Positions 14,888 through 22,495 of a stretch of 47,933 nt of DNA are shown in pieces (within the stretch, counting starts at the first letter, position 1; each line of letters begins with the position of its first letter). Made by a program: the position numbers and the translations under genes. Location of the stretch: the NCBI GenBank assembly GCA_036172095.1, contig JAVHSH010000021.1:1-47933 (forward strand). Reading direction: 5' to 3'. The notes under the pieces are model-generated. The model saw only the letters and a list, made by a program, of their open reading frames with translations. It was not told the DNA's origin and made no database searches. This DNA comes from JAKBEU01 sp036172095. Lineage in GTDB: Bacteria; Patescibacteriota; Microgenomatia; UBA1406; GWC2-37-13.

Positions 14888-15751
14888 ATGAACGTTATAT
14901 ATCAAGATCTTAATCTATTTTATCTAACTAGATGCAGTAAAATACATGCTGTGGAGAAATTAAATTTATCTATTGCGGGTTTTCATATCATTCTTGCTTT
15001 ATACGAAACCGAATATCTCCAGACAAAAAAAATATTTGTTGATCAAATATCTAGTGTTTATGGGGGATTTATACAGAAAAAAGTCCCTTCAAAGGTCGAC
15101 TTCACAATTCATGTACGCCAAAAGAATTATGTAAATATTCGCAAATCTAATAAAGATAATGAAGTTCAATATTATCATGTAGAAAATAGCAGAAAAGTGA
15201 TAGAAACCTACTATACGATAAGCCTTCATCAATTGGCACTTATACTACATAATGTCTTGGGACACCTCTTGCGAAAAAGTGGATTCTTCCTCCATGCCTC
15301 AGCCTGTATAAATATGAGGCAAAGGGTAGGATATTTATTTCTTGGGCAATCTGGTTCGGGAAAATCAACGATATTAGAGTTACTTAAGGGGAAATACTTC
15401 GCTTTTGCTGATGACGCCATAATCGTGAGAAAATTAGGTTCCAAGTTTTATTGCTTTCAAACCCCCATGTTAGATAAACAATTATGGATAAAAAAAACAT
15501 CTTCAGGTTTTTTGATTTCATCCATATTTGTATTAAAAAAAAGTGCTCAAAATAGTATTGATCAATTAAATACTAATTTGGGTTTAAAATTGGCAACAAA
15601 ATCTTTGTTTACCAATACAAGTAATCATTATTCTTCACTCACAAACTGGATGAATTATATGAGCAAGAATAATGAGAAGATCAGATCTCTTTCATTTAAT
15701 CTCGATGAAAATAAGCTTGCGGATTGTCTTTCCAAGCAGAGTGAGGATTAA
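14888..15751 (+). CDS. HPr-kinase-like protein 1 (possible RiPP peptide kinase)
   Basis: The ATG at 14888 gives 287 residues (an upstream start at 14840 overlaps the deaminase gene). The C-terminal half is HPr-kinase-like: FFLHAS with H136, Walker A GQSGSGKST (153-161) and FADDAIIV with D175-D176. True HPrK phosphorylates HPr Ser46, but no PTS genes are seen here, and in some lasso-peptide clusters (paeninodin type) a homologue phosphorylates the precursor peptide. The N-terminal half is not recognised. The C-terminal LSFNLD is shared with the paralogue at 17401-18198. Its stop overlaps the stop of the Cys-rich peptide gene by 4 nt, so a link with that peptide is likely. Confidence 0.78.
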   Translation: MNVIYQDLNLFYLTRCSKIHAVEKLNLSIAGFHIILALYETEYLQTKKIFVDQISSVYGGFIQKKVPSKVDFTIHVRQKNYVNIRKSNKDNEVQYYHVENSRKVIETYYTISLHQLALILHNVLGHLLRKSGFFLHASACINMRQRVGYLFLGQSGSGKSTILELLKGKYFAFADDAIIVRKLGSKFYCFQTPMLDKQLWIKKTSSGFLISSIFVLKKSAQNSIDQLNTNLGLKLATKSLFTNTSNHYSSLTNWMNYMSKNNEKIRSLSFNLDENKLADCLSKQSED

Positions 15752-15939
15752 TTATTACAACAGCGAAAATCACTTGGACCATCGCATCCTCCCCCAGTAC
15801 ACTCACAACACACACAAGATGCACACCCAGCAAGAAGAACACCCTCGTTAAATAAGTTAAAATTGTCAGCAAGCTGCATCGATGTACTACGAACAAGGGT
15901 CTTGCAAATTTTAGGTTTTAAATATTGTTGTTTTTTCAT
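15748..15939 (-). CDS. Putative RiPP precursor peptide 3 (63 aa, YxxPxI leader, Cys-rich core)
   Basis: The ATG overlaps the stop of the membrane-protein gene upstream (ATGA), so it is translationally coupled. Residues 6-11 are YLKPKI, matching YxxPxI. The C-terminal 26 residues hold eight of the nine cysteines (39, 42, 44, 45, 47, 52, 60, 61) with Gly-rich spacing and an Asn-Asn end. This layout (leader, then Cys/Gly-rich core) is what a thiazole-forming or other Cys-modified RiPP would have. It is convergent with HPr-kinase-like protein 1. The YcaO/SagB enzymes lie 12 kb away; whether they act on it is untested. A metal-binding small protein is the main alternative. Confidence 0.7.
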   Translation of the reverse strand: MKKQQYLKPKICKTLVRSTSMQLADNFNLFNEGVLLAGCASCVCCECTGGGCDGPSDFRCCNN

Positions 15940-16412
15940 TCTTGCAGAGTTTTAATTTCAACAAATAGTTGGTTTTTTTTGCCAACAATCTCCACGGTTT
16001 CAAACTCTCGAATTTCAATTAACATTCCTTTCCTTAAGTCTTTTATATTAGAGGTATTATTGTTGGTGCGCCTCATTAGGGAAAGTGGAAATTTTTGATA
16101 TTCTTTAAGTGACTGGTTTTTTTTATCTTCAATAAGTAAGTCTATATATTCATTATTAATTTGAATATTTCGAATATTCCCTCTGTAAATAAAGGTTGTA
16201 AAAAAATCAACATCAGTGTTTGTCATTTTCGAGTAATCAAGAATTTTCAATGCGAGTGTGTCTATATCATTCTTTTTTAGAATGGGTGTGGCTGCTATAT
16301 AAATTGGCTTTCGCGTATCTCTTAAGGAGGAATAAATGTATATCTCAAATCCAATAAGTAGTATGAGAAAAAAAATGATTCCAAGCAGTAGTTTTCGCGA
16401 ACTATTAAGCAT
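15936..16412 (-). CDS. Single-pass membrane protein coupled to the Cys-rich peptide
   Basis: The 158-residue protein has a hydrophobic helix at about 8-29 and an extracytoplasmic domain with a beta pattern (KPIYIAATPILKKND, GMLIEIREFETVEIVG). I do not recognise the family. It resembles in layout, and weakly in its C-terminal strands, the protein at 3105-3722. The start follows TATACT (minus strand, 16418-16423) by 5 nt, so the mRNA is probably leaderless, and its stop overlaps the ATG of the 63-residue Cys-rich peptide. Coupling suggests a fixed ratio or shared role such as transport, anchoring or immunity; this is inference. Confidence 0.75.
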   Translation of the reverse strand: MLNSSRKLLLGIIFFLILLIGFEIYIYSSLRDTRKPIYIAATPILKKNDIDTLALKILDYSKMTNTDVDFFTTFIYRGNIRNIQINNEYIDLLIEDKKNQSLKEYQKFPLSLMRRTNNNTSNIKDLRKGMLIEIREFETVEIVGKKNQLFVEIKTLQE

Positions 16413-16468
16413 ACTTCAGTATATATATCTTAGTGTTTTATTTCAAACAGAGAAATCGCTCTTTTATG

Positions 16469-16542
16469 TCGGGACGGCGAGACTTGAACTCGCGACCTTC
16501 AGACCCCCAGCCTGACGTTCTAGCCATCTGAACTACGTCCCG
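16469..16542 (-). tRNA. tRNA-Pro (anticodon GGG)
   Basis: The cloverleaf folds well: acceptor CGGGACG/CGTCCCG, D-arm GTTC..GAAC, anticodon stem TCAGG/TCTGA with loop CTGGGGG giving GGG, and T-arm GCGAG/CTCGC. C1-G72 fits proline. The 3' CCA is not encoded. The body is nearly identical to the tRNA-Pro(UGG) at 39701-39777. Its 5' end overlaps the last 10 nt of the glycosyltransferase gene. Confidence 0.95.
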
Positions 16543-17408
16543 ATAAAGATCGACTTTATTGTACCAAATACGTACCCAAGCTTTCTGAAAAGGGAAAAAA
16601 GCAGATATATATATTTATATGATGCTGCAGTCTCGTTATTTTTTTTCTCATGCTTAGTAAGCATGTACGCTTTCAAGGCTTTGATACGGATATTCCTTTC
16701 CCATCTTTTATCTAATATCTGAAAATTATGTCCCAATTTAAATTGGGATTTTAAGACGTCAAATATATTATCTTTGTACGTATGGGCTATAATCATTTTT
16801 GATTCATACTGGATTGGCATATCTTTTATATATACTTGATATGAAAAATCTATATCTTCTATATAGGGTTGTTGAGGATTAAATAAAATATTGTGTTTAA
16901 GGATTGCTTTTTTGTTTATAGCACAGTTTTTTGTATCTAGTATGTATGATTGAAAATCATTTTTGCTTGTTTGAAATCTAAAAAGAGAAAAGTAGGAATC
17001 AGTTAACCTATGTTGAATTCTCGCAAGGATGCTTCTTTGTTGCCCATTTATTAAACAGTTTCCAAGCACTAATGAATGTGTGCTTAGCGCACGAACCGCA
17101 TTCCTGCCCCAATTTTTTTCTACTTCGCAATCATCATCGGTAAAAAGAATGAAGTTGTTGCTAGCTAGTTTTATTGCCGCATTCCTTCCAACTGAAACAT
17201 TCTTCATTTTCATATGAATATATTTTATTTGTACTTTTTTGTTGTTGCTTTGAATCTGTTCTATCGTTTTTTGTAGTGAGTTTTTGGTGTTTTGATCAAT
17301 AACTATTATTTCGTCGGGTTTTATTGTTTGTTCTAATATAGAGGTTAAACACCTCTTGAAAAGCCCCTCACGCTTACAGGTAAGAACGGCAACAGAATAT
17401 TTATTCAT
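16533..17408 (-). CDS. Family 2 glycosyltransferase
   Basis: The ATG at 17408 gives 291 residues beginning at the GT-A fold (MNKYSVAVLTCKREG). The nucleotide-sugar site is IIVIDQNTKN, the metal site is FTDDDCEVE (DxD), and ED in PYIEDIDFSYQ is the expected catalytic-loop acid. There is no clear membrane helix. It follows the HPr-kinase-like gene 2 with an 8-nt overlap, so both are one operon. In a RiPP context it could glycosylate a peptide, but surface-glycan synthesis is equally possible. The last codons run into the tRNA-Pro gene, which may mean the C-terminus was set by recombination next to the tRNA. Confidence 0.87.
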   Translation of the reverse strand: MNKYSVAVLTCKREGLFKRCLTSILEQTIKPDEIIVIDQNTKNSLQKTIEQIQSNNKKVQIKYIHMKMKNVSVGRNAAIKLASNNFILFTDDDCEVEKNWGRNAVRALSTHSLVLGNCLINGQQRSILARIQHRLTDSYFSLFRFQTSKNDFQSYILDTKNCAINKKAILKHNILFNPQQPYIEDIDFSYQVYIKDMPIQYESKMIIAHTYKDNIFDVLKSQFKLGHNFQILDKRWERNIRIKALKAYMLTKHEKKNNETAASYKYIYLLFSLFRKLGYVFGTIKSIFIGT

Positions 17409-18198
17409 GTTTAGAGATGTTTGAAAACACCGCACTGGTTAAATCCAAATTAAAACTGAGATTATATATCTTTGATGAGTTTGGAAGTGTTAATGCATTT
17501 TTTACCGCCTGTTTTTGACAGACAATCTTAAGTGAGTTTACCGAAGCTATATTTGTTTGCATTGCAAACATATGTAAGTTCATATTTTCTATTAGTAGTT
17601 CAATTTTTTCATGAAATTTAAGTTCTGATATTGTGTTAATTTTATTCTTTGTTAATTTATAAAAATGAATATTCTTGATAGAAATTTTTTTTGATGATTG
17701 TTTAAAGACTGAACGAGCATCAAAAGGTGATCTATATAGAGAGAGTATTTTTTTGTTGCTTCTTCTCAATACTACTGTGTCATTACTTATGATATTTTTT
17801 GGGTTTAGTAACTTGAGAATTGTTGTTTTTCCGCTTCCTGAAGAACCAAGAAATACAAAAAGATTCTTGTTTCTCAAATAGGAAGAGCCATGCATAAAAT
17901 AAAATCCTTTCTTACTTAAACATAGTTCAATTAACCCCTGCAATATAAACTCTTTAATATTGACAGAAACATTTATGTCTAGTTTTATTCTTCTTGTAGG
18001 CAATCCTCCTTCTTTCACTAAATACTCTGTTAGATGTCCATCACTTAATACATATATCTGCATTTTATGTGACTTTAAAGAAGTGATTTTTTTGTTAATA
18101 ATATATTCGTGTTGTACAAATTCAGCCAACTCTTCATCTTTAATGTGAAGGAGCACGTTTTGTGAGCCGAATTTTATTGTCCCAATAATTTTTTTCAC
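17401..18198 (-). CDS. HPr-kinase-like protein 2 (possible RiPP peptide kinase)
   Basis: The 265-residue protein starts at GTG (18198) 6 nt after a minus-strand TATAAT. Motifs: FYFMHGSS with H103, Walker A GSSGSGKTT (118-126) and ISNDTVVLRR with D140 (first Asp of the usual DD is Asn139). The N-terminal half (1-95) is a small unrecognised domain. It shares fold, order and the C-terminal LSFNLD with protein 1 at 14888-15751; the two are paralogues. It leads an operon with a glycosyltransferase. Peptide phosphorylation is the inferred function from lasso-peptide kinases; a metabolic kinase is an alternative. Confidence 0.77.
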   Translation of the reverse strand: MKKIIGTIKFGSQNVLLHIKDEELAEFVQHEYIINKKITSLKSHKMQIYVLSDGHLTEYLVKEGGLPTRRIKLDINVSVNIKEFILQGLIELCLSKKGFYFMHGSSYLRNKNLFVFLGSSGSGKTTILKLLNPKNIISNDTVVLRRSNKKILSLYRSPFDARSVFKQSSKKISIKNIHFYKLTKNKINTISELKFHEKIELLIENMNLHMFAMQTNIASVNSLKIVCQKQAVKNALTLPNSSKIYNLSFNLDLTSAVFSNISKHE

Positions 18199-18204
18199 TA
18201 AACT

Positions 18205-18212
18205 ATTATAAT
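18205..18212. promoter_or_regulatory. Overlapping divergent -10 boxes (leaderless pair)
   Basis: ATTATAAT reads TATAAT on both strands. The plus-strand box (18207-18212) is 6 nt before the ATG at 18219; the minus-strand box (18205-18210) is 6 nt before the GTG at 18198. Transcription from each would begin at about the start codon. Confidence 0.7.
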
Positions 18213-18218
18213 CAACTC

Positions 18219-18875
18219 ATGAAAAAAACAATATTTGCTCTTTTTGCTCACCCTGATGATGAGTCGTTTGGCCCGAGCGGCACCATTGCTCTTCTTGCAA
18301 AAACACACGATGTCTATCTCGTCTGCGCGACAAAAGGAGAAGCGGGGCAGGATTATTCAAAGACAGAAGAACTACTTGTACATAAGAGAGAGAAAGAATT
18401 GAGAGCTGCAGCAAAAATCCTTGGGATAAAGGATGTATTCTTTCTCGGTTTTATTGATGGTGAACTTAAGAATAACAATTATCATGCCGTTGCCGACAAG
18501 ATAGAAGAGCTTGCAAATATACACAAACCGGAATTATTTATTACGTATGAAAATCGTGGTATATCAGGACATCTGGATCACATTGCGATCTCGATGATAA
18601 CAAGCTATGTTTTTTATCGACTCCCCTACGTGAAAGAGTTACATTATTTTTGTCTTGATGAAGCGCAGAGAGGAGTCGGCCAGACATATTTCGTATACTT
18701 TCCGGCTGGATATCCGAAGGAGACCATCTCCAAGCGTATCGATGTGACATCGGTACTCAATATAAAAATTGCAGCGATTAAAGAACACAAATCTCAAATA
18801 CATGATTTTGATGCAATATTAAAACGTATGAAAGATAAGCGCATGGAAGAATGTTTTATCGTTGTTAAAAAATAA
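18219..18875 (+). CDS. PIG-L/LmbE family deacetylase
   Basis: The 218-residue protein has the zinc motif AHPDDE near the N-terminus (AHPDDESFGPSGT) and the second zinc His in SGHLDH. This family de-N-acetylates GlcNAc-type sugars (PIG-L, BshB, MshB). The rest follows the family length and order (VYLVCATKGEAGQ, YENRGISGHLDH). The ATG lies 6 nt after TATAAT. It is followed after 20 nt by the phosphoribosyltransferase gene. Substrate is not predictable. Confidence 0.9.
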   Translation: MKKTIFALFAHPDDESFGPSGTIALLAKTHDVYLVCATKGEAGQDYSKTEELLVHKREKELRAAAKILGIKDVFFLGFIDGELKNNNYHAVADKIEELANIHKPELFITYENRGISGHLDHIAISMITSYVFYRLPYVKELHYFCLDEAQRGVGQTYFVYFPAGYPKETISKRIDVTSVLNIKIAAIKEHKSQIHDFDAILKRMKDKRMEECFIVVKK

Positions 18876-18895
18876 ATACGATATACTTGGAAAAT

Positions 18896-19462
18896 ATGGA
18901 ATACTACAGCGTAAGTTGGCAGAAGCTTCATTCAACAACTCATTCATTAACGGAGAAAATTCAAAAAAAGGCAAATAAACTTGATCTTATTGTTGGAATT
19001 GCACGGGGCGGTTTAACTATCGCCCACATAGCATCAGATTTTTTAAACCTTCCCGTGGCATCTTTCACCATCTCAAGCTATAAAGACTTCAAACAGCAAC
19101 AGATGAGCGATATTTCATATCATGTCGGAGGAGATTTAAAAGGAAAGCATATTCTATTGATTGATGATGTCTCAGATACGGGAAAGACATTTGTACGCGG
19201 AATCAAATATCTTACCGAGTTGGGTGCTGCAAGTATCACGACAGCGTCCCCATATATTAAACCATGGACTCATCACTTTCCGGATTTTTATGTGAAATCA
19301 GTTGATGAATGGATTGTCTTTCCCTATGACATGAGGGAGACTGTCAAAGCAATTTCAACAATGATGAAAAGAAAAAATATAACGGAAAAGGAAATCAGAC
19401 AGAACCTTATTGATTTGCACATTCCAAGGCAATACATAAATCAGTACTATAAGGAACGTTGA
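18896..19462 (+). CDS. Purine/xanthine-type phosphoribosyltransferase
   Basis: The ATG at 18896 (not the TTG 9 nt upstream) gives 188 residues. The PRPP-binding loop is HILLIDDVSDTGKTF, and the pyrophosphate loop is IVGIARGGL. The fold is type I PRTase, similar to hypoxanthine/xanthine-guanine enzymes (Xgpt-like), with a C-terminal extension EKEIRQNLIDLHIPRQY. With the purine nucleoside phosphorylase, IMPDH-family and GMP synthase genes that follow, a salvage enzyme turning a free purine base plus PRPP into a nucleotide is the natural reading. Confidence 0.85.
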   Translation: MEYYSVSWQKLHSTTHSLTEKIQKKANKLDLIVGIARGGLTIAHIASDFLNLPVASFTISSYKDFKQQQMSDISYHVGGDLKGKHILLIDDVSDTGKTFVRGIKYLTELGAASITTASPYIKPWTHHFPDFYVKSVDEWIVFPYDMRETVKAISTMMKRKNITEKEIRQNLIDLHIPRQYINQYYKER

Positions 19463-19516
19463 GGATGATTTGTTAACGACGTTATAAGTGTTATAAAAAG
19501 TCTATAATACGACCAC

Positions 19517-20575
19517 ATGTCAAAAGAATTTTATGTAGGATTGGGAAAAACAACTCGCTGGCCTACATTCCCACCTCAATTCCCACCTCCAACTTCCATA
19601 ACATACGATGATGTGCTTCTCGTCCCCGGGTCGGGAACTGAAATTGAGTCACGACGACAACCTAATTTATCGGTGCAATTTGGTCCGTACACATTAAGAA
19701 CTCCTATCGTTTCTGCCCCAATGGATACAGTTTCAGGCGAACGAATGATACGTAAACTAGCAGACCTTGGAGCGATTGGTTCTCTTCCCCGCAATAATAA
19801 TTTTGCCGAAACACTTTCATTGTGTGAACAATTCTCACGAGACAATATTCCTTGTTTGTATGCTTTAGGATTGGAAAACGCTTTTGAACAAGCGAGTCAA
19901 CTAAAAGAACGGGGCGCTGGAATGATTCTTTTAGATGTTGCTCATGGAGGTATGGGAAAAGTAGCCAGGACAGCGGGAGATATTAAAGATAAGCTAGATA
20001 TGTTCATCGTTGCGGGAAACATCGTAACATATGAACAAGCATCTACTTATAAAAAGGTGGGGGTTGATATTGCGCGTGTAGGAGTTGGGCCTGGCGGCGC
20101 ATGCACGACTCGTTTGGTTGCGGGTTCCGGATTTCCCCAGCTTTCGGCAATTTTTGAAACGACTGAGACTGGTATATATGTAATTGCTGACGGTGGGATT
20201 AGATATCCAGGAGATATGGCAAAAGCATTGGCTGCCGGCGCTAATTCCGTTATGATTGGCTCTGCGTTTGCAGGAACCGAGGAAACGCCAGGAGAGATTC
20301 ACAATGGATATAAACGGTTCCGGGGACAAGCCTCAACAAGCTACATGAAAGATAATGGGACTCAACCAGGTGAGTTCCGCGCTGCAGAAGGAATTGAAAC
20401 AGATGTTCTTGCGAGAGGATCTGTTGAGCAAATAATTAATGAGATGACAGGAGGAGTAAGAAGCGCCATGTCATACACAGGTGCCCAAACAATTCAAGAA
20501 TTTCAAAAGAAGGCTTTATTTACATTCGTTTCATCAGCGGCACAAGCAGAAAGCCGCCCACATATAATAAAATAG
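19517..20575 (+). CDS. IMP dehydrogenase/GMP reductase family protein, GMP-reductase-like
   Basis: The 352-residue TIM barrel has the phosphate-binding and catalytic loop GPGGACTTR with catalytic C196, and IADGGIRYPGDMAKALAAGA. There are no CBS domains. The C-terminal part (AAEGIETDVLARGSVEQ, TGGVRSAMSYTGA) is closer to GMP reductases than to IMPDH, but the Tyr/Gly flap is FRGQAS rather than RGMSS or RGMGS, so the direction of reaction is not settled. GMP reductase turns GMP into IMP with NADPH. The ATG is 8 nt after TATAAT (19503-19508). A second family member lies at 22476-23624. Confidence 0.82.
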   Translation: MSKEFYVGLGKTTRWPTFPPQFPPPTSITYDDVLLVPGSGTEIESRRQPNLSVQFGPYTLRTPIVSAPMDTVSGERMIRKLADLGAIGSLPRNNNFAETLSLCEQFSRDNIPCLYALGLENAFEQASQLKERGAGMILLDVAHGGMGKVARTAGDIKDKLDMFIVAGNIVTYEQASTYKKVGVDIARVGVGPGGACTTRLVAGSGFPQLSAIFETTETGIYVIADGGIRYPGDMAKALAAGANSVMIGSAFAGTEETPGEIHNGYKRFRGQASTSYMKDNGTQPGEFRAAEGIETDVLARGSVEQIINEMTGGVRSAMSYTGAQTIQEFQKKALFTFVSSAAQAESRPHIIK

Positions 20576-20581
20576 AAATAT

Positions 20582-21361
20582 ATGAAAACCATAGATGAAG
20601 GATATAAAATTATAAAACAATCATTCTCCTCATTTCCCGAAACGCTTTTTATACTTGGCTCCGGTTGGAATAAAATTATTGATGATATTCAGATTGAAAA
20701 AAGAATTTCGTATGAAGAATTGTTTGATATAAAAACTTCTGTGCCGGGTCATGTTGGAGAGCTCATCATTGGTACTATACAACAAAAAAGAGTTGCATGT
20801 ATGTCTGGGAGATTTCATATGTATGAAGGATTTTCAGGATATGAGGCAACTGCTCCAATACGGTTATTTGCAAAACTTGGCGTAAAGAATTTAATTCTTA
20901 CTGCGGCGTGTGGTGCCTTAAATGAAAAATATAAAGTTGGTGATTTTGTCATTCTTTCAGACATAATTACTTTATTTCTGGCAATTGACAGTCCACTCAA
21001 GGGCGCTCAATTTGTTGATGTTTCTGAGGTGTTTGATCCCAAAATGAGAGAGCAAGCGAGAAAAATATGTGTTGAAAATAATATTGCGTTTCATGAAGGT
21101 ATATATGTGTATTACCATGGCCCAAATTACGAAACACCAGCAGATAAAATGGCTCTTAAGTTTTTAGGTGCTGATGTGTGTGGAATGAGCACAGTTCCTG
21201 AAACATTGGCTGCTAGGTCGCTTGGGATAAAAGTACTAGGACTATCATTTGTAACCAATCTTGCATTTGTCAAACACGACCATAAAGATGTTGTAGAGCA
21301 AGCGAACAAAGCAAGTGGTCAGATGAAAAAGTTCCTGTCTTCCCTTCTATCTCTGCTCTGA
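20582..21361 (+). CDS. Purine nucleoside phosphorylase (trimeric PNP/MTAP family)
   Basis: The 259-residue protein carries the PNP/MTAP family landmarks: ILGSGWN (phosphate loop), SVPGHVGELIIG, SGRFHMYEGFSG, TAACGALNEKYKVGDFV, YYHGPNYETPADKM and GADVCGMSTVPE. It cleaves purine (deoxy)nucleosides with phosphate to base plus ribose-1-phosphate. It follows the IMPDH-like gene by 6 nt in what appears to be a salvage operon. The last codons and stop fall in a perfect palindrome at 21356-21379. Confidence 0.92.
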   Translation: MKTIDEGYKIIKQSFSSFPETLFILGSGWNKIIDDIQIEKRISYEELFDIKTSVPGHVGELIIGTIQQKRVACMSGRFHMYEGFSGYEATAPIRLFAKLGVKNLILTAACGALNEKYKVGDFVILSDIITLFLAIDSPLKGAQFVDVSEVFDPKMREQARKICVENNIAFHEGIYVYYHGPNYETPADKMALKFLGADVCGMSTVPETLAARSLGIKVLGLSFVTNLAFVKHDHKDVVEQANKASGQMKKFLSSLLSLL

Positions 21362-21379
21362 TTATTTAAATAATCAGAG
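21356..21379. repeat. 24-bp perfect palindrome over the PNP stop codon
   Basis: The left half CTCTGATTATTT is followed directly by its exact complement AAATAATCAGAG. The TGA of the PNP gene is inside the left half, and a run of A follows on the plus strand. It could form a hairpin in the mRNA, but lacks the T-run of a plus-strand terminator. Confidence 0.7.
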
Positions 21380-21397
21380 TTAAAAAAACAACATTAC

Positions 21398-21425
21398 TTG
21401 CATTTTGGGAAAATGTTGCTATTAT
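21398..21425 (+). promoter_or_regulatory. Putative sigma-70 promoter of the adenosine-deaminase-like gene
   Basis: TTGCAT (21398-21403), 16 nt, TATTAT (21420-21425), then 5 nt to the ATG at 21431. A transcript from here would start at about the first codon and meet the terminator-like hairpin at 21468-21491 almost at once. Confidence 0.5.
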
Positions 21426-21430
21426 TTAAT

Positions 21431-22495
21431 ATGGAAAGACCCATACAAGAGTCGCTTTCGAAAACACCCCGCCCACATGGCGGGCTTTTTTGTAATCTAG
21501 CAGATCTACACGCCCATATCGGGACGTCTATTCCCCCAGCGGTATATTGGCATATCGCCCAAAGCGAAGGATATAAACTTACAAAACGGGATTATCATGA
21601 GTTTGTGGATTTTGTCGTCCTCAATCCAAATCACAAATCAACATTGAAACAATATCTCGACTCTGTTTATCATCCAATACTGGATAAATTATCTTCCGGT
21701 TCTCTTGCTCTCGAAAAGGGGGTATATGAAACAATGAGTGGTGCATATCGCTCAAATAATATAACGCTTCTTGAACTGCGAGGGAATCCGATGAAACATA
21801 ATAGAGATGGGGAGGTCGATTTGGATCATGTTATTATGGCGATGCTTCGAGGGATGGAGCGTTCACTTTTGGAATATCCAAAACTTCATGCGGGGATAAT
21901 CTTTTGTCTGGATCGCCAATTTTCCGTCGAAAAGAATGCGATCATAGTAGAAAAGGCAATCAAATATCATAGTCGCGGTGTCGTTGGGATTGATTTTTCA
22001 AACTACGACAAAGGAACATTCCATTTTAAAGATTATGAACAAATACTTAATAAAGCACGTAGAGCTGGATTAAAAATAACGTCCCATTCGGGGGAAACCG
22101 ACCCAGATAATGATATGTGGGATTGTGTCAAATATGCAAAACCAAACCGAATAGGACATGGGATAAAAGCTGCATATGATAAAAAACTCATGGCTGTCCT
22201 TAGAGAAAAAGATATTGTTCTGGAAGTATGTCCGTTGAGCAATCTTATGACTCAAGCCGTAAAAGATAATGATGAAATGCGAGATATCCTTCAAACGCTT
22301 TTTGAAAATAAAGTTAAAATCACCATCAATACTGATTGGCCGGAAATGATAAAAGATGCCCATCTTATGAAGCAATATGAGTATTTAGAAACGAATAAAA
22401 TCCTTACACTCGCCCAAATCAAACAAACAATAAAGTGGTCATTCCAATATTCATTTATAAATTTAAGAAATAAATATGGCAACCTGTATCTCTAA
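21431..22495 (+). CDS. Adenosine-deaminase-like amidohydrolase
   Basis: The ATG at 21431 gives 354 residues. The metal site HxH is at 27-29 (LADLHAHIG), followed by SHSGE (catalytic Glu), RIGHGI, VCPLSN and INTDWPEM. In classical ADA the equivalents are HAGE, RIGHG, CPTSN and NSDDP, so the last motif is modified (DWP for DDP), and the substrate may differ from adenosine (AMP, adenine or a modified base). A strong terminator-like hairpin lies inside codons 13-20, and there is no in-frame start codon after it before the metal-binding motif. The 3' end overlaps the guaB-like gene by 20 nt. Confidence 0.85.
   Translation: MERPIQESLSKTPRPHGGLFCNLADLHAHIGTSIPPAVYWHIAQSEGYKLTKRDYHEFVDFVVLNPNHKSTLKQYLDSVYHPILDKLSSGSLALEKGVYETMSGAYRSNNITLLELRGNPMKHNRDGEVDLDHVIMAMLRGMERSLLEYPKLHAGIIFCLDRQFSVEKNAIIVEKAIKYHSRGVVGIDFSNYDKGTFHFKDYEQILNKARRAGLKITSHSGETDPDNDMWDCVKYAKPNRIGHGIKAAYDKKLMAVLREKDIVLEVCPLSNLMTQAVKDNDEMRDILQTLFENKVKITINTDWPEMIKDAHLMKQYEYLETNKILTLAQIKQTIKWSFQYSFINLRNKYGNLYL
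21468..21491 (+). terminator. Intrinsic-terminator-like hairpin inside the ADA-like coding region
   Basis: CCCGCC (21468-21473), loop CACAT, GGCGGG (21479-21484), then C and six T (21486-21491). It is the only strong GC stem with a T-run noticed in the window. It lies 107 nt after the PNP stop and within codons 13-20 of the next gene, so it may be the terminator of the upstream operon or an attenuator. Confidence 0.75.

Noticed and set aside
15696..15896. Other open frame overlapping the Cys-rich peptide in another frame
   Set aside because: It lacks a coupled start and a clear leader; the frame at 15748-15939 has the ATGA coupling and the YxxPxI motif.
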